A stretch of DNA of 64,000 nucleotides, from positions 1 through 64,000 of the forward strand of contig KV919123.1 of the NCBI GenBank assembly GCA_002049455.2. The letters are read 5' to 3'. The position numbers were made by a program, and so were the translations under genes. This document shows, piece after piece, positions 51,764-62,638 of this stretch. Every line of letters begins with the position of its first letter. Within the stretch, counting starts at the first letter, position 1. The notes below the pieces were generated by a model that saw only the letters and a program-made list of their open reading frames with translations, did not search any database and had not been told where the DNA came from. This DNA comes from Porphyra umbilicalis (Eukaryota; Rhodophyta; Bangiophyceae; Bangiales; Bangiaceae).

Positions 51764-54700
51764 ATGGCCGACCCGGGTGACAGTGCCCGTACGCCTCTCG
51801 GGCAGGCGACACACCCTGGTCTGTGGGGATTTGTTCGACACGGCCCCACTCCCCGCGTCCCCGACGCGGCGGGTGTCGGCGGGCACGCCCGTGCTCGCCG
51901 GAACGACGCCATGCGGGTGGACGCACCCCCGTCCGTCGCCAGCAGCAAACACTCGCGTCGCGCGGCTGGTACCGGCGCCGGTGCGTGCGGCACGGTCCCG
52001 CTGGGGGGCATTGGGGCGACACCCGGCGGCGACGCAGACGATGTGTCGTCCACAGACGAGGAGGAGGCGCCCGGCACGTCAACGGCGCTGCGAGCGCGTC
52101 GCGGCCGCACCGCGACGCGGCGGTCGGCCATGATGGCGGGCGGTGGTGCCGGCAGCGGCAATGGCTCACGGGCGGGTGTGGCAGACGGCACCGGGCCCGC
52201 GGGTGGGGGCACCGCTGGCGGCGGCGCACGGGCCGTGGCCGCGACCACCAGAGTCGGTGCCGCGGTCGGTCCCGGCGACGACACTCGTGCCTCGGCGAAT
52301 GGCGGCGACCACGGCGGTCTGCTCCCTCGCGCAGGAGGGGGTGCCCCCGACAGCCGCCCACAAGCAACCGGGGGCGTCCCCGCGCGCCCCGCGCCGTCGG
52401 CGAGTGTCCCAAGCGGCCCCCGTGTGCCCGGCGGGGTGCCCCCCCCGTCGGCACCAGTGACCGTCCCCGCCCCACAGACAGCTGGTGGGAGCGGCGGTGG
52501 GGACGGTGGGGGCGGGGACGGCCCCGTCGACGGACCCGTCGACAAGGACCTCGACCGTGACGACGCCGTCACGCGTTTGGGTGCGACCGGCGGGGACTCG
52601 GCCATCAAGGCTGGCGGCCACGTAGACGCCGCGCGACAATGTGCCGCGTCTGCCGTGCGGTCCGCGACGGTCGAAGTCGCCGCCGCCGCCGCCGCGTGCG
52701 AGGCGGCCGGCGACGTGGGGCCGGTCGGCCCCTTGCGAGACGCGAGCACCCTGCTGGCCAAGCAGCTCGCAGCAAACTCCGTGCACGCGCGGGGCACCAC
52801 GTCGTACGCGTCGGCAGCGCTGGGCGACGCCGAGTCGGCCTCGACCGCAGTGCTGCGAGCCGTCCACGCGGTGACCGTGCCGCCGCACAGACCACCCGCT
52901 GCCGTCCCTGGGGACGGCGGCGCGGCAGACGCTGCCGCCGGCGCTGCGACAGCCGCCGACAATGCCGCGGTGGTCGCCTGTCGGCGACTGCGCGCGCGCG
53001 CCTGGCACGCCGCATGCAGCGTCTTGTCCGCGGCCAAGGGCTTGATCCCCATGGCAACCCCCGACGCGGGGAACCACCCGGGCGACGACGCGAGTGCCGC
53101 TGCAGTGGGCGCGCCGGCGAGCGGCGGCGGCAAGCGCTCTGGTCGACGCCACTGTGGTGGCTGCGGGGCGACGGGGCACTACGTGCGGACGTGTCCAGCC
53201 GACGCAGCCGCCAAGGCTGCGCACGCGGCGCGCGTGGCGGCCGCCCGGGCGGCCAAGGGCGCCAGTGCCGGCAGCGGCCGGACCAGGTGCGGTGCGTGTC
53301 ACGCGCGGGGCCACAAGCGCGCGAGCGCAGCGTACCCGCTGCGTGCCGTCACCCACGGCTGGTCGGACCACAATGAGGACCGCGGCCGCGACTTGGCGTG
53401 CGCCGACCAGTACCGCATGACGGGGGAGGTGACGACGACGGTGGTCGTGTCAGTCGACCGCTTCTTTGGTGTTTGGCGGCGGCGGCTGCCGGCGCCGCCG
53501 GCAGACTGCCCGCCGCCAGCCGGATGCCCGCCGACCACCTCGGCTCATCGCAAGACCAAGGCGTCTGCCGAGGCCGACACCAATGCGGCGGCGGGCGCGG
53601 CTGCGCTGACAGAGTTGGCAACGGCGCAGACGCAGCATCTGCGCCTCGTCTCCATTGTCATGCACGGCACGATGCGGTACCTGCTCGAGCGCGTCGACGG
53701 CGGTGGCGGCGGGCTGGGTGCGGGTGGTGGTGGCGGCGGCCGACGCACGCTCGGCGATTTTATGGCGGCCGTGCCGGCGTCGCTGACGGGCAGCCACGGG
53801 CTTGCGTGGAAGCAGGTCGCCTCGACCGTCTCGTGTCGCGGTGTCCACGCGTTTGACGGCGCCCCCCGGCGGGCGTGTGTCTCTTGCTCGGGGCGGCGCG
53901 CGCACGCCAAGCCACGTGCGGACGTCAAGGCAGCAGCAGGCGACGGCGATTACACCGCCTTTGTTGCTGCGTCGGCGGCAGTGGCGGCGGCCGTAATAGA
54001 GCCAGAGCAGCTGCCGTGCAGCACGCTGCTGCCGAGTCCGGCCGACACGGGCGGCTGGGTGACCGTGGCAACATCGTTTGAAAACCACTATGTGACGCAC
54101 GTCACGTCGGCGGTCAAGGCCATTGCAAAGTGCATCGTCCTCGCGGTCTACCCGCAGACCCCGGGCGGGTCAGACGGGAACCCCCGCGCGGCACTGATTG
54201 CGGCCCTCGTTTCCGGCCTGCAAGCCGCCGACGGCACGCGCCCGCCGTCGTTCAAGTGGCCGACGGGCACGCCTGCAGCGGACAGGCAAGCCATGGCGGC
54301 CGCCGCGGCGCTGGCCTACGACACCGTCCTCGTGTACACGGATGCCGGCGGTCGGCGGCCCTCGCTGCTGTACCTAGACACGTTGGCCCTGCGACAGCGG
54401 CCACTGCACGTCTACTCGTTGCTGCACTATGCCCAGGCCCTGTGCGTCGGCGCCGGTATCGAGGCGGCCGACACGTCACCCGGCCGATTCGCTACGTGCA
54501 CCGGGTACGCGCGCGTCAGCGGCGCGCTTCTCCGCAAGCGTTTGGCGGCCCACGGGGGGTCCATCCCACCACAGACGGTCGACTGTTTGGTCGTGAAGGC
54601 GCTGCTCCGCCGCGCGGGCATCATCGGCGCCTCGACGCTCGTTGGCCCCTCCATCGTGTCGGACGGCGTCGGCGTGCACTTTACGATACGACACCCCGCC

Positions 54701-57232
54701 ACTGCCGCGTCGACGGCGGCCGCTTGGCGGGCGCGCCGCAGGGCGGCCAGTGACGGTCGCGGGGGGGGGGGTCCGACCGAGACGGCGAGCGTGCGGACGC
54801 AGCTCGACCGAATGGCGTTTGCGCCCGACGCTGTCAAGGCGCTCGTCTTTGTCGGGTGGGACCCAGGCGTCGCGTCCATCGTCGCTGCCTACTGCCCCGG
54901 CGCAGTGCCGCTTGCGCTCTCACCGGCACCGCACCTGCACGCGTACCGGGCGTATCGGGCGCTGCGGATTGCAGCCGACGCGCTCGCGCGGGCCGCCATG
55001 GCCGCGACCGCAGCTGCAGAGTGCCACGTGCGGCGCGGCGGTCGGGGACCGCCGACCGTCGACGCGCTGCGTGCAACGGTGGCCCAGATTATTCGTGCGG
55101 CCAAGGTCACCGCGGCTGGCTTACCCGTCGGCGGCGGTGACGCGGTGTGCGGGACGACCAAAAAGCGCGGCCGTGGCGCGCTCGGCGCGTCGACCGGGGC
55201 GGAGGGGTCTCCCCCAAAGCAGAGTCGTGGAGCTTTGGTGGGCCCGCCGGCGGCCACACCGGCGGCGCAGGCGTCTGTGCCGCCTTTGAACCACGCACCG
55301 ACGGAGCCGGCCGCTGAGCTGGACCCCCCCCCCCCCCTGACCCGCCCAAGCGGCCACGGTACACGCAGCCTACATACGGCGACGCGTGGCTGACGCCCGT
55401 CCAGCGGCAAGAGGTCGCCCGCAAGCGGGGGACGAGCGGCCCCGACGGCCGGCGGCCGCTGCTGACGCGCCTGCGCGCGCTCGCACACGCCGCGGTCAAC
55501 GACGGCGGCGTCCAACCGTGGCGCCTCCCCAACCACGTGTGTGCGTGGATGGGCGAGGCGGCCCTGTTCAAAGCGTCGACCGACGCGGCCGCCGACGCAG
55601 GCGCCAAGGCTGAGGCGGCAGCGAACGCAGAGACGGCGTGGCACGCCCTGTCGGTCGGGGGCCACCGACACGCTGCGCGCGTCTGGCACAGCGCGGCGCG
55701 TACCGCGAAACAGACGGCGGCGGCATTGCGCAGGGCAGAGCGAGTGGCGGCTGCGGCGGCCGCTGCTGCACCCGCTGCGCCCCCGCAGCTCGGCGCGCCC
55801 GGCACGTCGCAGCCGTCGGCCGACCGCTTGCGTGTGTTGTGTGTCGCACTCAAACGTGCGGCCGCCGCCGCGGGGCGCCGGCGCGTGTGCGTCCCGCCCA
55901 CTGGTGCGACGCTGGTCGTCTCCAAAGGCGCGTACCGCGACGGGCGCCGGTATGACGAGGCGCGCCGAGGCGGCAGCGGTGGCGGCGTGGGCGGCGGCAC
56001 ACCCAGGCGTGCCGCGCGAGTCACTGACGGCCGGGTGCTCCCTCAAGGTCGCGACGTGGGGCGCGTGGGTGGTGGCGGCCACTGCGCGCGTTGCGCGCAC
56101 CAACACAGACGCCTATCAGGCGGCGTACGGGGCGGCCGCGACGTCGGGCCGGCGAAAGGCGCGCCTGCACGCCCTCATCCAGCGCAACCGGTACGCGACA
56201 AAGTTGGCCCACCGCATGACGGGTGGGCTCCTGCGGCGCACGGTGGACGGCACCAAGGCGGTGCTGGCCATTGGCCGGTGCAGGCCCCGCGCCGGCAGCG
56301 TCGACCTCCTGCGGCGCATGGCCAAACACGTGCACGTCGTGTACGTGAACGAGCACAATACGAGCCAGACGTGCGCCGAGTGCGTTCACGTCTTGTGCAA
56401 CACGTACGTGTCGCCCGATTCGCCGGTGGACCTGACGCCCCTCAAGGCGGTAAGCAGCTACGCGCATCGCGCGTCGGTGTCGGTGTCGGCGGCCAAGCGC
56501 GCCTCGCCCCTCCGCGGCGGCCGGCGCGCGCGACGGGGTGTGACGACCGGCAGTCGGTCAGGCCCACGCGACGGTGCGGCTGCCCAGCGCGCCAAGGAGC
56601 ACGCAGAGGCGGTGCGGACAAAGTTACTACAGGCGATTGCGGCTCACGGCAAGTGGGCGTTTGGGACCGACCCGCTGGCGCTGTGGGGGGTCAAGCTGTG
56701 CACCAACGCCGCGTGTCCCGCGACGTACGTCGGGCGAGACACCAACGCGGCGCGCAATATGTCCAAGATTGCCATCAAGAGCATGCAGGGTCGGAGCATC
56801 TGCCCCCACATCCGGGGTTACACCGTGTCACGCGCGCCACCCCAGGAAGACCCAGTCCAGGCGACGCGGCACGCGGCTGCGATCGAGGCGGGTACCTACG
56901 AGGCCGGCTACGGGTGGACACGCTGTTCACCCACGTCGTGGCAGCGTTGGCGCCGACCTGTCGTCACCGACCCGGCGGTCGTGGAGGCCGGGACGGCCCC
57001 CACGGCCGTGCCAGTGGCGGCGCCAACGGTGCGGGTAGAGGCGCTGGGTGTGGTGGCAGACGAAGCGCACGATGCAGCTGCTGCGTCGGCAAGCGGTGAC
57101 CTGGCGACGAGTAACGTCGGCCAGATGGCTGCTGCCAGCCCCGCGCCAGCCGTAGGACGCAGCCACTCGTCTTCGAGCCGCCTCGAGCGGGTAATCGTAG
57201 ACTGTTCACCAGGTTCATCTCGTGGGGTGTGA
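51764..57232 (+). pseudogene. Fanzor (eukaryotic TnpB-like) RuvC nuclease with two frameshifts
   Basis: ATG at 51764, about 1,820 codons in all. The first ~450 residues are a disordered Gly/Ala/Pro/Asp-rich extension. Then come a CCHC knuckle CGGCGATGHYVRTC (~463) and a second Cys/His motif (CGACHARGH, ~507), and a folded middle region. RuvC-I follows as FVGWDPGVAS (Asp ~1032). At the C run 55327-55338 the frame shifts by one and near 55965 it returns. RuvC-II reads VNEHNTSQTC (56344 on), with zinc-ribbon Cys pairs CAEC and CTNAAC, and RuvC-III reads GRDTNAARNM (56729 on). The Asp-Glu-Asp triad, the TS..C..C ribbon and the D.NAA.N motif are the TnpB/Fanzor hallmark. Fanzors are RNA-guided DNA nucleases carried by eukaryotic transposons. 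Either two indel errors or a recently damaged gene. No transposon ends were found. Confidence 0.75.
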
Positions 57233-57234
57233 AT

Positions 57235-57291
57235 AGGGAGCTTCGCTCCTCACCTCTTCCAGAGGTGACTACTGGTTTTCTGAAGAACCAG
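57235..57291 (+). ncRNA. Three consecutive hairpins after the Fanzor stop; candidate omega/guide RNA scaffold
   Basis: Starting 3 nt after the TGA: hairpin 1, 57236-57250 (GGGAGC/GCTCCT, tiny UUC loop); hairpin 2, 57251-57267 (CACCTCT TCC AGAGGTG, seven perfect pairs); hairpin 3, 57272-57291 (CTGGTTTT CTGA AGAACCAG, eight pairs with one G-U). Only four bases separate 2 and 3 and none separates 1 and 2. In TnpB and Fanzor loci the guide RNA overlaps or follows the 3' end of the nuclease gene, so the position fits. It could instead be a 3'-UTR or termination structure. The guide segment would lie just downstream. Confidence 0.5.
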
Positions 57292-58960
57292 CCATGTGGA
57301 ACAAAAGAAGAAGAACACGGAACAGCCGCTGCCCAACCTTGGCGGAATCAAGAGTTGGCAAATCAGTCTCGCACAATGTGCGACACGTCATGTCGCTGTA
57401 CTGTACCTGAGCAGGTTATCGTGCGTGTGCTCTGGCAGCCGCTCACCGACCAAGCCACACGCCCCTTGGCGTGCTCCATTGACGCAACAGCGGGGCGTTG
57501 AGCATCAGGGTCGGCGGCAGCACGGCGGCAGTTGCCGGCGGTCTTGTTTCGACGGCGTCTTTGATGCCATTCGGCCGCGGGCGCCCATCCTCGCCCCGCC
57601 CTCGCCGTTTGCGCCGCTGAGCTCACCACCCGCCCCAGCGCGGGGAGAGGCGCCCCAATCGCCGTCCCCCCCGCGCTTGTACCGCTCCGAGGGGCGGCAG
57701 CGCCACGTCCACGAGCCCTCCGCTCGCTCGCTCCCGCCTGCGGTCGCCCCTCGGCGGCCGTCGGTGCTGGGCGGCGACGCGGCCGACTGCGGCTGTGGCG
57801 GCGGCGAGGACACGGTCCGTATGGTCTGGCCACAGCCGCTCGCTTCTGCCAGGTCGTCTTTATCGCCGATGGCACTAGCCGCGCGCCCTCTCCCCAACTC
57901 ATCGTCGGTGGGATCACCACGGGCGGTGCTGCTTTGGCCCCACCGTGCGCCGCCTCCCCCGCACCCGACGCGCACGGACCAGACGCTTGGCGGCCGGGGC
58001 GGTCGGGGATCCCCCGCCGCCGCCACTGGCGCCCATCCGCGGCGGTTGTGGGGAGCGACGGCGGCCGCAGCGGCGGCCGCGATGGTCGCCGCCAGCTCCG
58101 CGGCGTCGCCGCCGAGCGCCACTCTGACCCGCCTCTGACGCCAAGGCCCCGCGCTCTTCGGCCGGGGCCACAAAGGAACCCACCGGATCCGCCGGCACGC
58201 CAACGTCACCGGCTCTTACGTGCTCCATTGGCCGCCGATCCAGGCCGTATGCGACTGTCGGCACGGCACGTCCCATGCCGATCACACCTTGCCTGCGGCC
58301 CGGCCAATCAGAGAGCGAGATTCCACAATTCCGGGCCGCGCTGATGGGGCATTCTGGGGGTAGGGGGCCTCTTTTCACCGGCCGCTGCTACAAATATTTG
58401 GCCCCTGGTAATGCAATTTTCGTGCTTCCACAGCGCCCTCTGCTGCACTCTGACGGGGGGGGGCTTGATGCTGTCAGCCGCTGAACGATTGGATGAGCAT
58501 GCGCGGTCAGCACTTGACGCACCAATGAGCATCGTCCATGAAATGTGACAGGCGACAGAATTTCGGCCCGGCCCGCACCTGCAAGGACCCCGCATCGGTT
58601 CACATGGACCTCGGTTCGAGCGTGTCAGGCAGGGCGCGCGCGCGCACTGGAACCGCCTCCACTCCGACGTGCCGCCCGCCGCGCGTCCACCGGAGCGCGG
58701 AGCGTCGTCCGCTTCGCCACACCCGACCCCGACGGACTACCCCGGAGCCAACACCCGCTGCCACCCTACCCGGCATTTTTCAACGAGTACCACACCCCTC
58801 CAATGCATGTATTGAACTGTCGAGACTACCCCATCGCACCATCCCCCCGTGCTGCCCTACCTCTGACACCCCCCACCCCCATCGTCGCTCCCACCGTATC
58901 CCCCACCCCCACCGTCTCCCCCCGCTCTTCTCGTCCGCGTGTGCCCCCTCGGGGAACAAC
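57292..58960. other. Spacer, no supported gene
   Basis: 57600-58140 is GC-rich with open but motif-free Pro/Arg/Ala frames on both strands. 58660-58930 is C-rich and pyrimidine-biased, directly upstream of the next ATG. No TATA box was placed with confidence. Confidence 0.35.
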
Positions 58961-61900
58961 ATGGAGAGGGACGCCCACGGCCAACCGCTCCGTCGCCTCC
59001 TCGTGTGTGGGCTTCTCCACAGCCTACCCGTCGTTGAGGACAACGCTGAAGACGCGTACCTCCCGCTAGGAGACTCGTCTCAGTCGCTACTTGTCCAGGC
59101 GCGGAGCGCCTACACCGACTACATTGCCAACCACGATGCGGGAGACGCCTCGGTTGGCGCAACCCCCGGGGCCACGCATGATGACGGCTACGACGACAAT
59201 GACGGCGGGCCGCCTGACAGTGCGCAAGACGCCAGCCACGCTGTACTGCAAAGTGCCGACACCGACGGACCGGGGGCGGCACCGACGCCGGGTGCGCTCT
59301 CCAAAGCACAGCGAGCAAGCCGCCGTCGGGGGCTGAAGGCGGCTGCATCGACTGCCGCTTCGAGCACCCGCCCCAAGAAGCCGCGCCAGCCTACCAAGAT
59401 GGAGCGGGCGTACTCCGTGGAGGAGCTGGTAACGGTCTTCCTCTCGGAGCTCCGCGTGGCAGTCGGCCTCGACGCGCGAATGGGCGGCGACGACGAGCTC
59501 GAGGGCGGGTGCGTCCACGGCGCGAACGTCATTGGCTTTGTCGAGGCTTTCGACCCCATCTGCGTCTGGACGGCGCTGATCAAGGGCAACGTCGCCGCCT
59601 TCTGCTCCTGCGGCGGCGTCATGGGCAGCGGCTCGGCGACCACGGTGGATCACGCGCTCGAACACTTCGAGATACAGTGGAAGCGCAAGAAGAGCTCCAC
59701 TTGTCGCCACGCGGCGGCGCTGCTGACGGCCTACCGCATGATGTCGGCTGAGTTGGGCCTGCAAACGCCCGAGGCGCTGATCCGCGTGATGCCGTCCTTG
59801 CGCGGCCCCAACCTAACGGCAGACGGAAAGCCGTACGAGACGGTCGTCCACAACGTAGGCAAGGTCGGCAGGCGGATGAACATCCCGCTGTACGCTATCT
59901 GCTACAGCAGCATCTGGTCTCCGGCCATCGTCCGACCGGGTGGAGACCGGTACAAGTTGGCCACGTGCTGCCTCCTGTCCTGCCAAACCCAGCCTTGGGG
60001 GTGCCCGCATGCCAAGGCCGTCAACAAGTTCAACCGAGTCGAGGCGTCGGCTGCGTCGGAGGCTGCAGCGGGTGCTCAAGAGGCGTTGCGATTTGGACCT
60101 ACTGGTGTGCTTAACGAGATGGGCGACCCGCCCCCTGCCGAGCCCGCGGCCGCCGCCTCCGCTACTCCGCCATTGCCGGCGCCACCTCCGCGCCCCCGTC
60201 GTGCACGCAATATGTTCCCGTGCACGCAGGAGGTAGCGTTGTGCGACGTCTACTGCAAGTTTGTGGACGCGGCCCGCGCAGCCGACAACATGTACCGGTA
60301 CGACTCCAGGCTTCACGTGGAGGAGAAGTGCATCGTGTGCCAGGAGCCGCGGGGCGACTCGCTGTCGTCCCAGAACAATTCCCTTCTGTTCACCGTGAGG
60401 GGACGCATGCAAATCTTGGTTGGACAGTGGAGATGCGTCAACGGCCATGACGTCTAGTATGACGGGGCGGGCGACGGGCTGTTTGCTGCAACACAAGAGG
60501 TGGTCTACGCGCGCATCTTCTTGGACCTGGTGCTGGAGCTGTGCTTTATCGCGCGGTCGACTATGGCGGCGGCATGCCAGTACCTGACGGGGCTGCTGAG
60601 GAACACGGCGGCCTACGAAGAGGGCGAGCCTGGTCAAGCCCGGCAGCTGCTGTCCGACGCGACCGGCGAGTTCTCGGACACGCTGGTTGTGCCGGCCGCG
60701 GCTTTCAAGTGCCAGCACTGTGGCCGGGAGGAGTCCGCCGGCGGGCCGTTCAAGTGCATTGTGTGTGACGGTCAAATGCTTTCGGTGCTCCAAGCACACG
60801 TCAAGGAGATGGTTCGGCCAAGCAGCAACGCGCCACGGGTCGACTTCTCCATCCTTTTCGCGTGTGCGATCCGGACTTCATCGATGCGGGGGCTGGTGCG
60901 CCGCCGCGTCCGGGCCAAGCCGGAGGAGGGGGTCGAGCTGACCATTGCCGAGTCGCGCGTGTGTCCCCAATTTGTGGCTGCTGCAGATGAGCCACCTCCC
61001 GCAGCCCCACCACTGCCCACGGCCGATGGTGTCATGCAGCGTGCGCCGATCGATGACGAGCGGGCGCTCAGGTGGTCTGCAGCCCAAGTCGTCAAACACT
61101 TTTTTGCGGTCCACGGGCGCGGGGATGCTGGGGCGCCCGCTGTGCAAGCGGCGCCTGCCGCCGTGCTCGACCCCCCCCCGCATGCTGCCGCCAACGAAGG
61201 CAGCGCCGCTTCCGGGGACGAATACGATGACGTGGACCTGGCGAGCGGCCAAGAGACCAGCAGCAGCAACGACGACGACAGCGGCACCAGCGATGAAGAG
61301 ATCGACCAAGCCGATGCCGACGCTGGCAGCGGGGATTCGGTCGGCAACGCCACCGACGACGGCGGCAGTGCGATGGAGCTCGAGGGCGGTGCGGTGCAAG
61401 TCGGGGAAACAGGTGCGGCGGGTAACAACCCGAGTGCAGCTTTGTTGTCCGCCAACGGGGCCTCGGCGTTCGATGGCATTCAGCCGCCTGCGCCGCGCTC
61501 CCCATCGTCGCCGCCGTCTGCTGCGGGGTCGGGCTCTTTCTCGTCCTCTTCCTCTCCGCCTCCAACGAGACGCCGCCGAGGTACAGCAGCTGCCGCCCGC
61601 TTACCGCGCCCTACGCGGCGGTCACGGCGTCGGTCGGCCACACGGGTTGGTGGCGACGCGTGGCGGCTGGAGGAGGGGGAGACCGAGGAGGTGCCGGAAG
61701 GGGGAAACGCCAGCGAGGACCCAGTCGCTGTTGATCGGGCGGATCCGCTGTCACCGCTGACGCTGCGCGCCATCAAGGCGACCGCTGACGCCATTGTCGC
61801 GCCGCCCGATGGCGTCGCCACCGTGCTTGTCAAGATCGGTCCCATCCCGTTGCAGCTAGAGGACTTCCTGCTGACGCTGCCGAAGCAGTGGTTTAATGAC

Positions 61901-62437
61901 GAGCTCGTCAACGCGTACGTCGAATTGCTGCGCGTCCGCCAGATGAAGCTTGCGTCGTCCGTGCGTCCTAAGCCGCGCTACATCTTTTTTAACTCTTTCT
62001 TCTTCGACAAGCTCACAGAGAATGGCCGCTTCAACCACGACGCGGTGCGGCGCTGGACGAGAAATGAGGTCGTGCTCAAGGCCCGCAAGATCTTCGTCCC
62101 TGTTAACGTCACAGATGCGCATTGGTTTTTGGCGGTGGTCATCCCGGCGGCGGGGCGCGTCGAGCTCTACGACTCCATCGGCGGCGCACAGGAGCACATG
62201 GGAAAGAATCTTGCGCGGTGGGCCGAGAAGGAGGCCTCCTTGCACGGCTTGCCCAAGAAAGATTGGAGCGTCGTCACAATGCCTTGCCGCATTCAAGAAA
62301 ACAATGACGATTGCGGTGTCTTCATGTGCCGGCATATGTAGCTCATGTCCAAGGGCGAAGCGGTCGTCGGTTGGGGCGGGAGCTCTTCGTACCATCGCCG
62401 TCGGATAGCAGCCGAGTTGCTGTCCGGTTCCCTGTAA
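58961..62437 (+). pseudogene. SWIM/CxC zinc-cluster plus Ulp1-protease protein with two in-frame TAG codons
   Basis: ATG at 58961 (AACAACATGG). After a disordered start and KKPRQPTK, a SWIM-like finger is formed by FCSCGG (Cys 215, 217) and TCRHAA (Cys 248, His 250). Cys clusters follow: CTQEVALCDVYC, CIVCQEP, WRCVNGHDV. TAG at 60455-60457 is followed in the same frame by YDGAGDGLFAATQEVVYARIF, the expected continuation of CxC5-type clusters associated with KDZ transposases, then CQHC...CIVC. An acidic linker leads to a complete Ulp1 domain: WFNDELVNAYVELL, DAHWFL (His ~1054), LYDS (Asp ~1071), RIQENNDDCGVF (Gln ~1112, Cys ~1118). A second TAG at 62339-62341 is followed by a normal Ulp1 ending (RRRIAAELLSG, TAA 62435-62437). 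No KDZ catalytic core was seen. Confidence 0.65.
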
Positions 62438-62606
62438 ACGTTTGCATGCTGCCTCTATTTGTCATTGTGCCGTCGCTTTGTCCTGCATGAACACGACCCT
62501 ATCCTCCTTTTCTTGCGCTCCCTCCTGCAACCGCCACCAAGATCTCCTTGACAATAGCATCGATCAAGAAGTGGACGGGTGGAACAGTTGAGTGCTCAGC
62601 GAAGAG

Positions 62607-62612
62607 AATAAA
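62607..62612 (+). promoter_or_regulatory. Polyadenylation-signal-like AATAAA
   Basis: AATAAA about 170 bases after the TAA at 62437, in AT-richer spacer; may serve the SWIM/Ulp1 gene. Confidence 0.35.
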
Positions 62613-62638
62613 GCAATCATAGAACACTCATCCCTCCA

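Noticed and set aside
57296-58138. Plus-strand 280-codon frame after the Fanzor-like gene
   Set aside because: Pro/Ala/Arg-rich without motifs, and the opposite strand is equally open.
22829-62341. Reassigned stop codon in this organism
   Set aside because: In-frame stops include TAA, TAG and TGA, and intact genes end with normal TGA, TAG or TAA, so no consistent reassignment is visible.
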